From NCBI GenBank assembly GCA_025361935.1, contig JANYJB010000083.1:1-35040 (forward strand): 35,040 nucleotides of DNA. The letters are read 5' to 3'. This DNA is from Verrucomicrobiota bacterium (lineage in GTDB: Bacteria > Verrucomicrobiota > Verrucomicrobiia > Opitutales > Opitutaceae). Positions within the stretch are counted from its first letter, which is position 1. Every line of letters begins with the position of its first letter. Below, piece by piece: positions 15,929 to 24,543 of the stretch. The translations under genes and the position numbers were made by a program. A model generated the notes under the pieces. It did no database searches and was not told where the DNA came from. It was given only the letters and a program-made list of their open reading frames with translations.

Positions 15929-18900
15929 ATGAAGTTCACGGACATATTCATCAAGCGGCCGGTCCTCGCGACCGTTGTCAGCCTTCTCATCTTCCTCGTC
16001 GGCCTCCAGTCGATGCTGTCGCTCAACGTGCGACAGTATCCCGTGAGTAACAGCGCCATCGTGACCGTTACCACGGTTTACACGGGTGCCAGCGCCGACC
16101 TCATCCGCGGCTTCATCACGACGCCGCTGGAAAAATCCATAGCGAGCGCCGACGGCATCGATTACATCGAGTCCAACAGCGCGCCGAGCTCCAGCACGAT
16201 CACCGTCCATCTCCGGCTCAACTACGATCCCAACGCCGCGCTCACGCAGATCACCTCCAAGGTGAATCGCGTGCGCAATCAGCTCCCTTCCGGCGCCCTC
16301 GATTCCACCATCGACGTGCAGGTGGGCGAGAGCACCGCCTCGATGTATCTGAGTTTCACGAGCGACAATCTCGAAACCAACCAGATCACCGACTACCTCA
16401 CCCGCGTTGTGCAGCCCAAGCTTGTCTCCGTCGAGGGCGTGCAAAGCGCCGAGCTTCTAGGCGGACGCACCTTTGCGATGCGCATCTGGCTCAAGTCCGA
16501 CCGCATGGCCGCTCTCGGCGTGAGCCCTTCCGATGTCTACGCTGCGTTGGGCAACAACAACGCTCTTGCCGCCGTCGGTGCGACCAAGGGCGACATGATT
16601 TCAGTCAATCTCAACGCATCCACCAACCTCCACTCCGCCGATGAATTCCGCGATCTGGTCGTTCTGAAAAAGAACGGTGCCATCATCCGCGTCCGCGACA
16701 TCGCCGATGTCGTGCTCGGGGCGGAAACCTACGACAGCGTCGTGAGTTTCAACGGTAAAAACGCCACGTTTTTCGGCATCAATGTGCTGCCCACCGCCAA
16801 CGCTCTTTCCGTCATCAAGGCGGTGCGCGCCGTCCTGCCGGAGATCGAGTCCCAATTGCCTCGCGGCATGCATCTGACGATTCCTTACGATGCGACCGCC
16901 TACATCAACGATTCCATCCACGAGGTTGAGTCCACGTTGATCGAGGCGCTGGTAATTGTTGTCATCGTCATCTTCCTGTTCCTGGGCTCGGTGCGCTCGG
17001 TGCTCATCCCCGTCATCGCGATGCCGCTTTCCCTGGTCGGCGCCTTTACGCTGATGCTGGCGCTGGGGTTCACCATCAACTTGCTCACCTTGCTTGCCAT
17101 GGTGCTCGCAATCGGTCTCGTGGTGGACGACGCCATCGTCGTGGTGGAAAACATCCACCGCCATATCGAGGAGGGCATGTCGCCCTTTGACGCCGCCCTC
17201 AAGGGTGCGGGTGAGCTCGGCGGTCCGGTCATCGCCATGACCATCACGCTGGCTGCGGTTTACGCGCCCATCGGTTTTCTGGGTGGTCTCACGGGCAGTC
17301 TTTTCAAGGAATTTGCCTTCACGCTGGCCGGCGCCGTCGTGGTGTCGGGCGTGGTCGCGCTGACCCTCTCGCCGATGATGTGCTCCCGTATCCTAAAGCA
17401 CGATACGGATAAGAAGGGCTTCGCCCACTGGCTCGACGGCAAATTTGAAAAGCTTCGCTGCAGTTACGAACACCTTCTGCACGGCGCGCTCAACTTCAAA
17501 CCTGTCACGGTCGTTTTCGCCCTGATTGTTCTTCTGGCCTGTCTGCCTTTTCTAAAGTTTGCCAAGAGTGAACTCGCGCCCGACGAAGACCAAGGGATCA
17601 TCATCTCCCTCGCCACCGGCGCTCCCAACGCCAACGCGGATCAAATCACCGCTTATTCCCATCAGGTCATTGGGATCTACCAGCAGTTTCCAGAGACCGA
17701 AAACATCTTCTCGATCATCGGTCGGACGGGGTCGAACAGCATGATTTCCGGCATGGTTTTCAAGCCTTGGAGCGAGCGTCAGCGCACCACGATGCAGGTG
17801 CTGCCCGAGGTTACGGCCAAGCTCGGCGGCGTCGCCGGCTTGAAGGCGTTTGCCTTTCAGCGTCCACCCCTTCCCGGTGGCGGCGCCGGCACTCCCGTGC
17901 AGTTTATCCTCAAATCGACCGACGATCCCCTGCGGGTTTCCGAGGTTGCCGGCGACCTTGTGGACCGCGCCATGAAGAGCGGGCTCTTTTACTTCGCCGA
18001 TTCCGACCTGAAGTTTGATCAGCCCCAAGCGAATCTCCTGATCGACCGCGACAAGGCGGCTGATCTTGGTGTGAACATGCAAAAGCTCTCCGGCGACGTG
18101 GGCGCAATGCTGGGCGGCGGCTACGTCAACTTTTTCGATATTCAAGGCAACAGCTACAAGGTCATCCCCCAAGTGGCGCGCACCGAGCGGTTGAATCCGG
18201 AGCAGGTTCTCGATTACCACGTCTCGACTGGCAACGGCTCGCTTGTGCCGTTGTCCACCTTTGCCAAGGTCGAGCACGTCGTGCAACCGCAGACGTTGAA
18301 GCGCTTTCAGCAGTTGAATTCTGCGACGATCTCCGCAGTGCCCCGCTTTGGCGTGACGCTGGGGCAGGCGCTTGACTGGTTCAAACAACAGGCGAACGAG
18401 GCGGCCCCCGCAGGCTACCAAGTCGATTATGCCGGCCAGTCCCGCCAGTATGTGCAGGAAAGCAACGCGCTGCTCATCACCTTCGGCTTCGCGGTCATCA
18501 TCATCTTCCTGGTGCTGGCGGCGCAGTTTGAAAGCTTCCGCGATCCCTTCGTCGTCATGCTCACCGTGCCGCTGGCTATCAGCGGTGCCTTGGTGTTCAT
18601 CTTCCTCGGGTTCGCCTCCCTAAACATCTACACCGAGGTTGGTCTGATCACGCTTGTGGGTCTTATTACCAAGCACGGCATCCTCATCGTGCAGTTTGCC
18701 AACCAGCTCCAGCAGGAAGGCCACGACAAGCGTTTTGCCGTCGAGCACGCCTGTGGCGTCCGTCTGCGGCCCATCCTCATGACGACCGCCGCCATGGTGC
18801 TTGGTGTCATGCCGCTGGTCTTTGCATCGGGCGCGGGTGCCGCCAGCCGCTACAACATGGGCTTGGTCATCGCCACGGGTATGACGATCGGCACACTGTT

Positions 18901-18988
18901 CACGCTGTTCGTCGTTCCCACCGCCTATCTGCTCATCGCCCCCGATTACAAGAAAACCAAAGCTACGCCTGCTTCAGTTCACGCCTGA
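15929..18988 (+). CDS. RND efflux pump, AcrB/MexF-type permease
   Basis: This is a hydrophobe/amphiphile efflux (HAE-1-like) inner-membrane transporter, working as a trimer driven by the proton gradient. The 1019 residues are the expected size: 12 membrane segments with two large periplasmic loops (about 35-330 and 560-860). TM4 contains GLVVDDAIVVVENI with the paired Asp residues of the proton relay, and TM10 contains LITKHGILIVQFANQ with the relay Lys. The N-terminus MKFTDIFIKRPVLATVVS is classical. It is flanked by its adaptor and its outer-membrane channel, so the pump is complete. Substrates are not evident; antimicrobials, solvents or secondary metabolites are all possible. Confidence 0.95.
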   Translation: MKFTDIFIKRPVLATVVSLLIFLVGLQSMLSLNVRQYPVSNSAIVTVTTVYTGASADLIRGFITTPLEKSIASADGIDYIESNSAPSSSTITVHLRLNYDPNAALTQITSKVNRVRNQLPSGALDSTIDVQVGESTASMYLSFTSDNLETNQITDYLTRVVQPKLVSVEGVQSAELLGGRTFAMRIWLKSDRMAALGVSPSDVYAALGNNNALAAVGATKGDMISVNLNASTNLHSADEFRDLVVLKKNGAIIRVRDIADVVLGAETYDSVVSFNGKNATFFGINVLPTANALSVIKAVRAVLPEIESQLPRGMHLTIPYDATAYINDSIHEVESTLIEALVIVVIVIFLFLGSVRSVLIPVIAMPLSLVGAFTLMLALGFTINLLTLLAMVLAIGLVVDDAIVVVENIHRHIEEGMSPFDAALKGAGELGGPVIAMTITLAAVYAPIGFLGGLTGSLFKEFAFTLAGAVVVSGVVALTLSPMMCSRILKHDTDKKGFAHWLDGKFEKLRCSYEHLLHGALNFKPVTVVFALIVLLACLPFLKFAKSELAPDEDQGIIISLATGAPNANADQITAYSHQVIGIYQQFPETENIFSIIGRTGSNSMISGMVFKPWSERQRTTMQVLPEVTAKLGGVAGLKAFAFQRPPLPGGGAGTPVQFILKSTDDPLRVSEVAGDLVDRAMKSGLFYFADSDLKFDQPQANLLIDRDKAADLGVNMQKLSGDVGAMLGGGYVNFFDIQGNSYKVIPQVARTERLNPEQVLDYHVSTGNGSLVPLSTFAKVEHVVQPQTLKRFQQLNSATISAVPRFGVTLGQALDWFKQQANEAAPAGYQVDYAGQSRQYVQESNALLITFGFAVIIIFLVLAAQFESFRDPFVVMLTVPLAISGALVFIFLGFASLNIYTEVGLITLVGLITKHGILIVQFANQLQQEGHDKRFAVEHACGVRLRPILMTTAAMVLGVMPLVFASGAGAASRYNMGLVIATGMTIGTLFTLFVVPTAYLLIAPDYKKTKATPASVHA

Positions 18989-19008
18989 ACGCCGCTTAAT
19001 CCCATCCC

Positions 19009-20355
19009 ATGAAGACGCTTCGTATTCCGTCCTCCCTCGTTCTCCTGCTGGCGCTCGCCGGCGTGTCGCATGCGGCCGGTGTTCGCCCGTCAGACGCGCA
19101 GCCGTTGCCCAACCCGATTGATCTTCAGGGTGCCGTCTCCTACGCCCTGGATCACAACTACAGCATACGCCTCGCGCGCGAGGCCATCCGCGAGCAGGAG
19201 GGAATCATTGTCGAGGTGAAGGCCCGGGTTCTTCCCCGTGTTTCAGCCACCGCCGGCTACACCCGCAAGGATGACAGTCTGGTGCAGGGCCCCGTGGGTG
19301 GTAATCAGGATTGGGCGATCCTGCTGCAGGCGCGGCAGTCGATCTATGCCGGCGGCGGCATCCGGGCTGCCGTTGACGCGCAGAATCTGGTGCGCGCCGC
19401 CTCCCTGCAAAATCTCAAGGCCACCATCAACAACGCGCTCCTCGATGTGCGCACGAAGTTCTTCAACATCCTTCTCGCCCGCGACCAGATCAAGGTGCAG
19501 GAGGAAAATATCGCCCTTCTCACCGAGCAGTTGCGCAACGTCACCAACCGCTTCAAGGCCGGCACGGTTTCCAACTTCGACGTCCTGCAGGCCGAGGTGC
19601 AGCTCGCCAACGCCCAGCCCACGCTCATCACCGCGCGTAACACCTACCGCACGTCCATCGATCAGCTCCGCCAGTCCCTGGGCGCACCCGCGAGCCTCAC
19701 GGACGATTCCAGCAAGACCTTTGATGTTGTGGGCACGTTGGACTTCGTCCCCGTCAAATATGACCTGAAGGACGCCCTTGAGTCCGCCCGGGCCACCCGC
19801 CCCGAACTGCTCGCCCTCGCCAAGACCGAGCAGGCCGGCCAGCGCAACATTCGCCTCCAGCAGTCAGGCTACCTTCCGAGTGTCGATCTCGTCGGCGGCT
19901 ACGAGTGGATCAAAAATTTTAAATCGAGCCGCTTCCGCGACACCCTCGACGGATGGCTGGTCGGCGCCGAGGCCAGTTGGGCGATCTTTGACGGACGCGC
20001 CACCGCTGGAAAAGTAATGCAGGCCCGTTCCCAATACGAACAGGCCCGTCTGACCACCGAGTTCCAGACGCTCGCCATCGACGTTGAAGTGAGGCAGGCC
20101 CACTCGTCCCTTCAGGAAGCCGACGAACTGGTGCAGGCCACCCTTAAAACCGTAGGCCAAGCCCGCGAAAGCCTGCGTCTGGCGACCGCCCGCTTCAACG
20201 CCGGGACCGCCCCCCAGCTCGACGTTCTCACGTCGCAGGTTGCGCTCAGCCAAGCCCGCCTCAACGAGCTTCAGGCTAACTATAATTATAACGTCGCTCT
20301 TGCCGGTTTGCGCAAAGCCATCGGCCAAGGCGACGTGTATGCGCCTGTGAACTGA
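19009..20355 (+). CDS. TolC-type outer membrane efflux channel
   Basis: This 448-residue outer-membrane factor completes the RND system. An N-terminal signal peptide (MKTLRIPSSLVLLLALAGVSHAAG) precedes two homologous alpha-helical/beta repeats, about 40-235 and 255-445, each with the long coiled-coil helices of TolC proteins: NVTNRFKAGTVSNFDVLQAE in the first and TARFNAGTAPQLDVLTSQ in the second. These paired FxAGT...DVL signatures are typical. It lies 20 bases after the pump gene. It is convergent with the LysE gene, with 27 bases between stops and no clear terminator. Confidence 0.93.
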   Translation: MKTLRIPSSLVLLLALAGVSHAAGVRPSDAQPLPNPIDLQGAVSYALDHNYSIRLAREAIREQEGIIVEVKARVLPRVSATAGYTRKDDSLVQGPVGGNQDWAILLQARQSIYAGGGIRAAVDAQNLVRAASLQNLKATINNALLDVRTKFFNILLARDQIKVQEENIALLTEQLRNVTNRFKAGTVSNFDVLQAEVQLANAQPTLITARNTYRTSIDQLRQSLGAPASLTDDSSKTFDVVGTLDFVPVKYDLKDALESARATRPELLALAKTEQAGQRNIRLQQSGYLPSVDLVGGYEWIKNFKSSRFRDTLDGWLVGAEASWAIFDGRATAGKVMQARSQYEQARLTTEFQTLAIDVEVRQAHSSLQEADELVQATLKTVGQARESLRLATARFNAGTAPQLDVLTSQVALSQARLNELQANYNYNVALAGLRKAIGQGDVYAPVN

Positions 20356-20382
20356 TTCAAACACCTAGGATCAGGATATTTG

Positions 20383-21021
20383 TTAAGCAGACTTTTTAAA
20401 AAACTCGCCGGCCAGCCTGACAATCTGCCAAAGGCCGAAGACGATGATGGCGATTCCCGCGATGTGGGTTATGACTCGCAGCGTGTGCGCGCTCAATTTG
20501 CGGCCGAACCAGTTAGCGCCCATGCTCAACATTGCCCACCACACCGAAGAGCCGAGAAAAACGCCGAGCACAAGGGAACCGGTGCGCATTAGGGTGTCGG
20601 CACCTGGGGTAAGTCCCATCGCGGCGAGGATGAACGTGAGGGCAAGCAGCGTGGCGGGGTTGGCCAATGTGAGGCCGAGCGTGGAAAAATAGGCGGTCCG
20701 CAGGCTCGGTGCATGTTCCGACCGCGCCTCGGTCGAAGGAGGAGGCGTGCGGTAGGTGTGGATGCCCAGGCCGATCAGGATGGCGCCGGTCGCGAGTTGA
20801 AAGCCGGTATGATAATGATCGAGGGCCGAGGTGATGGCGGTGACACCGAGCGCGGCGAGGCCCGCGTAAATCGCGTCGGCGGTGGCGACACCGAGGCCCG
20901 AGATGAAGCCGACAAGGTGTCCGTCGGTGAGGCTGCGGCGGAGGCAGAGCAGGCAGATCGGGCCGACCGCCGCGGCGAGGGCGAAGCCGATGATGAGGCC
21001 TTTGAGGAGATGCAGCGTCAC
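20383..21021 (-). CDS. LysE-family amino acid exporter
   Basis: This is an inner-membrane protein of 212 residues with about six hydrophobic segments, of the LysE/RhtB translocator family that exports amino acids or derivatives. The N-terminal KGLIIGFALAAAVGPICLLCL is the family signature (GxxxGxxPGP-like region, here AAAVGP), and LTLANPATLLALTFILAAMG matches the conserved middle NP segment. The start is GTG at 21021; no nearby ATG would keep the first membrane segment. The substrate is unknown. A short direct-repeat element lies just upstream at 21053. Confidence 0.88.
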   Translation of the reverse strand: MTLHLLKGLIIGFALAAAVGPICLLCLRRSLTDGHLVGFISGLGVATADAIYAGLAALGVTAITSALDHYHTGFQLATGAILIGLGIHTYRTPPPSTEARSEHAPSLRTAYFSTLGLTLANPATLLALTFILAAMGLTPGADTLMRTGSLVLGVFLGSSVWWAMLSMGANWFGRKLSAHTLRVITHIAGIAIIVFGLWQIVRLAGEFFKKSA

Positions 21022-21052
21022 GGAGTGGTGGCGGAGGTGAAACGGTGAAAGG

Positions 21053-21086
21053 GAGAACGAGAACGATTAAGAGAACGAGAACGAAG
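21053..21086 (+). repeat. GAGAACG-type intergenic repeat, copy 1
   Basis: Two blocks of GAGAACGAGAACGA are separated by TTAA, giving an internal direct duplication in the gap between greA and the LysE gene. A close copy occurs in inverted orientation at 25876-25907. The hexamer AGAACG recurs four times. Confidence 0.6.
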
Positions 21087-21112
21087 TGGCGAGGAAGACC
21101 GAAAAGGGGCGC

Positions 21113-21148
21113 AAAAAAGCCACCGGCAGACGGGCTGCGGGTGGCTTT
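21113..21148 (-). terminator. rho-independent terminator of the long greA gene
   Basis: Read on the minus strand, AAAGCCACC and GGTGGCTTT pair. An inner GCAG/CTGC extension (one C-C mismatch) gives a long stem, and a T6 run follows. It lies about 60 bases after the greA stop. Confidence 0.85.
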
Positions 21149-21209
21149 GAAGATCGCGGGTGTGCGGAGCTCTCAGATCGCCCATAAATGGGCTCCTACA
21201 ATCGGAACG

Positions 21210-23051
21210 TCAGAGGGTGTCCGCGTAGCGGCCGATGGACTTGATGGTGTAGGCTTCTTCGGTGGAGCCGATCTTAACCTTCACGTTGTCGCCGGTCTTT
21301 TTGCCGAGGAGGGCGAGGCCGAGCGGGGTCTTGTAGGAGAGAATATTTTTCTCAGGGACGCTGTCCCACGCGCCGAGTAGCGTGTATTTGGCCTGCTTGC
21401 CGGCGACGAAAACTTCGACGATGCTGCCAACGCTGACCTGATCCGGAGTCGCCTCCTTGAAGTCGGTGATGCGGGCGCGGCTGAGGTCCTTTTCGAGCTG
21501 GCCCTTTTGAGCCATGAGAACGGTCTGGTCCTGCTTGGCCATCTTGTATTCGGAGTTTTCCTTGAGATCGCCGTGCTCGCGGGCGGTGGCGATGGCCTTG
21601 GAGTTTTCCGGAATCTTCTTGGAGACGATGGTCTCGTATTCGACGCGCTTGACCTCGTAGCTCTCACGGGAGACGAGGAGTTGTTCCTCGTTGGATTCGG
21701 CTTCCTTGGCGACGATGGACTGGATGCCGGGGAAAATTTTGATGAAGCGGGCGAGGAGGGACTTCTTGGTGAGTTCCTCGAAGCCTTGGTTGAGCATGAG
21801 GGCGTTCGCGAGATCGCGGGCGGTCTCGGGATCGGCGGTCGAGAGGAGATCGGCGATCAGGTCGGTGTCCTCGGAGAGGATGTCACCGAGCGGAATGCGG
21901 CGGGCGCTGGCGGCCTGAAGCGCCTCGTAGTCGATGGCGAAGAAGATGGCGCTGAGCAGACGCGGGGTAATGAGGTCGTTGAGCAGCTTGGCGAATTTCT
22001 TCGAGTGGCGGTTCTTGACGATCCACAGGAGGACGGGGGCGCGGAGGTTTTGCTCGACCTGCCAGCGCTTGAGGGCGGCGGCGAGTTCGTCGGCATGGCC
22101 GTTTTCTACGAGGAAGTTGATGCACTCGGTGGTGAACTTGCCCTGCGAGGTCTTCAGGAGGGTGAAGGCGGCGTCGCGATACTCGATGGGATGCGTGTCC
22201 TTGATGAGGTCGAGGAAACGGCTTTGGAACGGAACGGGGATTTTCTCGGCGATGGAAACGAGGTCGCGGATGTTGGCGATAAGGGAGGCCTGCGAGGGCT
22301 CGAGGGTGGCGGCATCGACACCGACGACCTTGGCGAGGGAGTCGCGGACGAAGGCGCCGTAGAGGCGTTCGGCGGCGTCAAGCTGGTTGCTGTCCTTGAC
22401 GGACTCGGTGACGCCGGTAAGGATGGCCTTGAGGTCACCCTTGACCTCCTTGGAACCGGCGGCGGCGACGAGGTCCTCGGCGAGGAGGATGCGGCGGCGG
22501 GCGGAGCGGGTGCCGTTGAACTGCTCCATGATCTCGTCCTCGGCGGAGACAGGAGTCTCGCGGAGGATGTAGCACTCGGTCTTCTTGGCGGGGACAGCGA
22601 TGCGGGGATCCTTAGCGATGGCCTTCTTGGCGGAAGACCACCACTTCTTGAATTTGTCTTCACCCAGCACCTCGGCGAGGGTAATCTCGAGGTCGATGGC
22701 GGTGGTGGCGTTGTTGGGATAAGCCTGAAGGCCCTCGACGACGAGCTGCGCGGGGTCTTCGGCGATGAGCTTGGCGATTTTGGCGGATTCGGTCTGCTTG
22801 CGGACGAGCAAGTGGTTGGCCGGGAGGATCTGCATCGAGCTGAGGCAGAACGCGGGGTCCATCGGGTGGCCCTTCTTGTTCAGGAAGTCGATGATGAGCT
22901 TTTGGGTAGCCTCATGGTAGGACTTGATCTGACCGAAGCCCCAACTGCGGTGGATGCAGTAGGCGCCGGGCTCCATGGCTTCTAGCTGCGCCTTGGAGGG
23001 TTTCAGGGATGGATTTTTCGCGATGAGCGCAGAGACGGCTTCCGAGTTCAT
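21210..23051 (-). CDS. greA: long GreA/GreB-type transcription elongation factor with N-terminal extension
   Basis: The last 154 residues (about 460-613) are a complete GreA: an N-terminal coiled coil with tip motif EHGDLKENSEYKMAKQ (acidic residues near 495 and 498), then the FKBP-like C-terminal domain with GSIVEVFVAG, SYKTPLGLALLGKKTGD and YTIKSIGRY. Gre factors enter the polymerase secondary channel and trigger cleavage of backtracked RNA. In front lie about 455 extra residues: a small beta-rich segment (about 28-75, PGAYCIHRSWGFGQIKSY) and a long, mainly helical repeat-like region (about 85-445). Similarly extended GreA proteins are known in Chlamydiae and some spirochaetes. It is monocistronic, with its own terminator at 21113. 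The extension may bind polymerase or other partners, but its job is unknown. Confidence 0.88.
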   Translation of the reverse strand: MNSEAVSALIAKNPSLKPSKAQLEAMEPGAYCIHRSWGFGQIKSYHEATQKLIIDFLNKKGHPMDPAFCLSSMQILPANHLLVRKQTESAKIAKLIAEDPAQLVVEGLQAYPNNATTAIDLEITLAEVLGEDKFKKWWSSAKKAIAKDPRIAVPAKKTECYILRETPVSAEDEIMEQFNGTRSARRRILLAEDLVAAAGSKEVKGDLKAILTGVTESVKDSNQLDAAERLYGAFVRDSLAKVVGVDAATLEPSQASLIANIRDLVSIAEKIPVPFQSRFLDLIKDTHPIEYRDAAFTLLKTSQGKFTTECINFLVENGHADELAAALKRWQVEQNLRAPVLLWIVKNRHSKKFAKLLNDLITPRLLSAIFFAIDYEALQAASARRIPLGDILSEDTDLIADLLSTADPETARDLANALMLNQGFEELTKKSLLARFIKIFPGIQSIVAKEAESNEEQLLVSRESYEVKRVEYETIVSKKIPENSKAIATAREHGDLKENSEYKMAKQDQTVLMAQKGQLEKDLSRARITDFKEATPDQVSVGSIVEVFVAGKQAKYTLLGAWDSVPEKNILSYKTPLGLALLGKKTGDNVKVKIGSTEEAYTIKSIGRYADTL

Positions 23052-23146
23052 AAATGGGTTTTTCTGTTCAGAATTGGTGAGTTGAGCGCATGGGGGGGAG
23101 GGATGTCAACCAACGGGTTTTTGCGCGGAAGGACTTTGGAACGCGC

Positions 23147-23172
23147 AAGGCCCGCTCGGATGAGCGGGCCTT
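23147..23172 (-). terminator. GC-rich hairpin after msrA
   Basis: A perfect 11-bp stem AAGGCCCGCTC/GAGCGGGCCTT with a 4-base loop lies 29 bases after the msrA stop on the minus strand. It lacks a good T run, so it may be a weak terminator or an mRNA 3' end stabiliser. Confidence 0.6.
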
Positions 23173-23200
23173 GGTGGTCAAAATGACGGCGCGAACAGCG

Positions 23201-23782
23201 TCAGTGGGCGGGGGCTAGCTCTTTCTTGAGTTTATCAACCTTGGGTTTGATCACATAAACGCAGTAGCCGGCCTCGGGATTCTTGGCGAAGTAGTCTTGA
23301 TGGTAGTCTTCGGCCGGCCAGAACTTGACCAGCGGAACGATTTCCGTGGTGAGCGGCTTCGAGAATGTTTTTGCCGCTTGATCGCGGGAATTTTCGGCGG
23401 CGGTTTTTTGGGTGGCGTCGGCGTAGAGGATAATCGAGCGGTATTGGGAGCCGTGGTCGTTGCCTTGCCCGCCGACTTGGGTGGGGTTGTGGACCTTCCA
23501 AAAGAATGCGAGGAGTTCGTCTAAGGTGATTTTGGCGGGATCGAAGTCGATTTTGACGACCTCGGCGTGTCCGGTGTCGCCGTGGCAGACATCCTCATAG
23601 GACGGGTGTGTGAGCGAACCGCCGGAGTAGCCACAGGTCACGGCGGTGACGCCGGGTTTCAGTTTGTAGGCGGCGTCAAGGCACCAGAAACAGCCGCCGC
23701 CGAGGATGACGGAGTCGGCGCGGGCGACGAGCGCGGGCAGGGCGGCGAGGCAGAGAAAAAAAAGGAGGGTGCGCGGGAACAT
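23201..23782 (-). CDS. msrA: peptide-methionine (S)-S-oxide reductase MsrA, exported
   Basis: MsrA reduces methionine-S-sulfoxide in oxidised proteins. The 193-residue protein begins with a cleavable signal peptide (MFPRTLLFFLCLAALPALVARA), so it acts outside the cytoplasm. The active-site motif GGGCFWC (catalytic Cys near 31) follows at once, then GYSGGSLTHPSYEDVCHGDTGHAE and NPTQVGGQGNDHGSQYRS, all typical; AGYCVY near the C-terminus may supply the resolving Cys. The open frame extends to 23932, but that part overlaps msrB; ATG 23782 starts the signal peptide. It lies 10 bases after msrB, forming an msrB-msrA operon for envelope repair. Confidence 0.94.
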   Translation of the reverse strand: MFPRTLLFFLCLAALPALVARADSVILGGGCFWCLDAAYKLKPGVTAVTCGYSGGSLTHPSYEDVCHGDTGHAEVVKIDFDPAKITLDELLAFFWKVHNPTQVGGQGNDHGSQYRSIILYADATQKTAAENSRDQAAKTFSKPLTTEIVPLVKFWPAEDYHQDYFAKNPEAGYCVYVIKPKVDKLKKELAPAH

Positions 23783-23792
23783 GGTGCAGGGT

Positions 23793-24392
23793 TCAGGGAG
23801 CGGTTGCGGGTGACGCTGGGGCTTTTTGTTTGGCGACCCAGAGTTCGTAGTCTTTGCGCGGCATGAAGCGAAGGGAGGCGGAGTTGATGCAGTAGCGTTT
23901 GAAGGTGGGCGCGGGGCCGTCGCTGAAAACATGGCCGAGGTGGGCGCCGTCGGTCGAGACGTGGACCTCGGTGCGGGTCATGCCGTAGCTTTCGTCGGTG
24001 TCCTCTTTGATGAAGAGAGGCTCGATGGCCTTGGTGAAGCTCGGCCAGCCGGTGCCGCTGTCGAATTTGTCGCGGCTGTCAAAGAGCGGGGTGTCGCTGC
24101 AAACGGAAAAATAGACGCCGTCGTGATGGTTGTTCCAGTATTCGTTCTGAAAGGGAGGCTCGGTGCCTTGCTGGCGGGCGACGCGGAACTGAATGGGCGT
24201 GAGCAGTTTTTTCCACTCGGCGTCGGTGTGTTGGACGGTGGTCTTCGACATGTCGATGATGACCTTGGAGGGAAGGCCGCAGGCGGAGGTGCAGGCGGTT
24301 TCAGCGGGAGCGTTGGTGGATTTCATGGGTGCTTGGGCAAAGAGACAGGAAGCGAGGGCAACCGGGGTGCAAAGAATGATGGTCCATTTCAT
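23793..24392 (-). CDS. msrB: peptide-methionine (R)-S-oxide reductase MsrB, exported
   Basis: MsrB reduces methionine-R-sulfoxide and complements MsrA. The 199-residue protein has [19 protein letters not shown] and [11 protein letters not shown] with the catalytic Cys near 168. The CxxC pairs that hold zinc in many MsrB proteins are missing: FSVCSD and VSTDGA stand at those positions, so this is a zinc-free form. The N-terminus is an export signal; LASC at 13-16 fits a lipobox, while cleavage after FAQA by signal peptidase I is an alternative, so it may be a lipoprotein or periplasmic. It is the first gene of the msrB-msrA pair. Confidence 0.94.
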   Translation of the reverse strand: MKWTIILCTPVALASCLFAQAPMKSTNAPAETACTSACGLPSKVIIDMSKTTVQHTDAEWKKLLTPIQFRVARQQGTEPPFQNEYWNNHHDGVYFSVCSDTPLFDSRDKFDSGTGWPSFTKAIEPLFIKEDTDESYGMTRTEVHVSTDGAHLGHVFSDGPAPTFKRYCINSASLRFMPRKDYELWVAKQKAPASPATAP

Positions 24393-24543
24393 AACGGGTA
24401 AGAGCAGGTGGTGGGAGAATTATTCCCGGAGGTTTTAAATCCGCTCGTTGTTACGGGCGAAATTAGCCGCCGGACGCGATAAAGCAAACGGGGTGGCGGG
24501 CTTCGGGCTTGCAAGCGGGGCGTGCGGCCAGACTTTGGGGCGC

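Noticed and set aside
14770..20355. RND efflux operon as a horizontally acquired resistance island
   Set aside because: No insertion sequence, integrase or direct repeats border it, and its base composition resembles neighbouring genes; it looks like ordinary chromosome.
21507..22985. A 492-residue open frame antisense to the long greA gene
   Set aside because: It lies wholly opposite conserved coding sequence and shows only Gly/Asp/Leu-rich composition.
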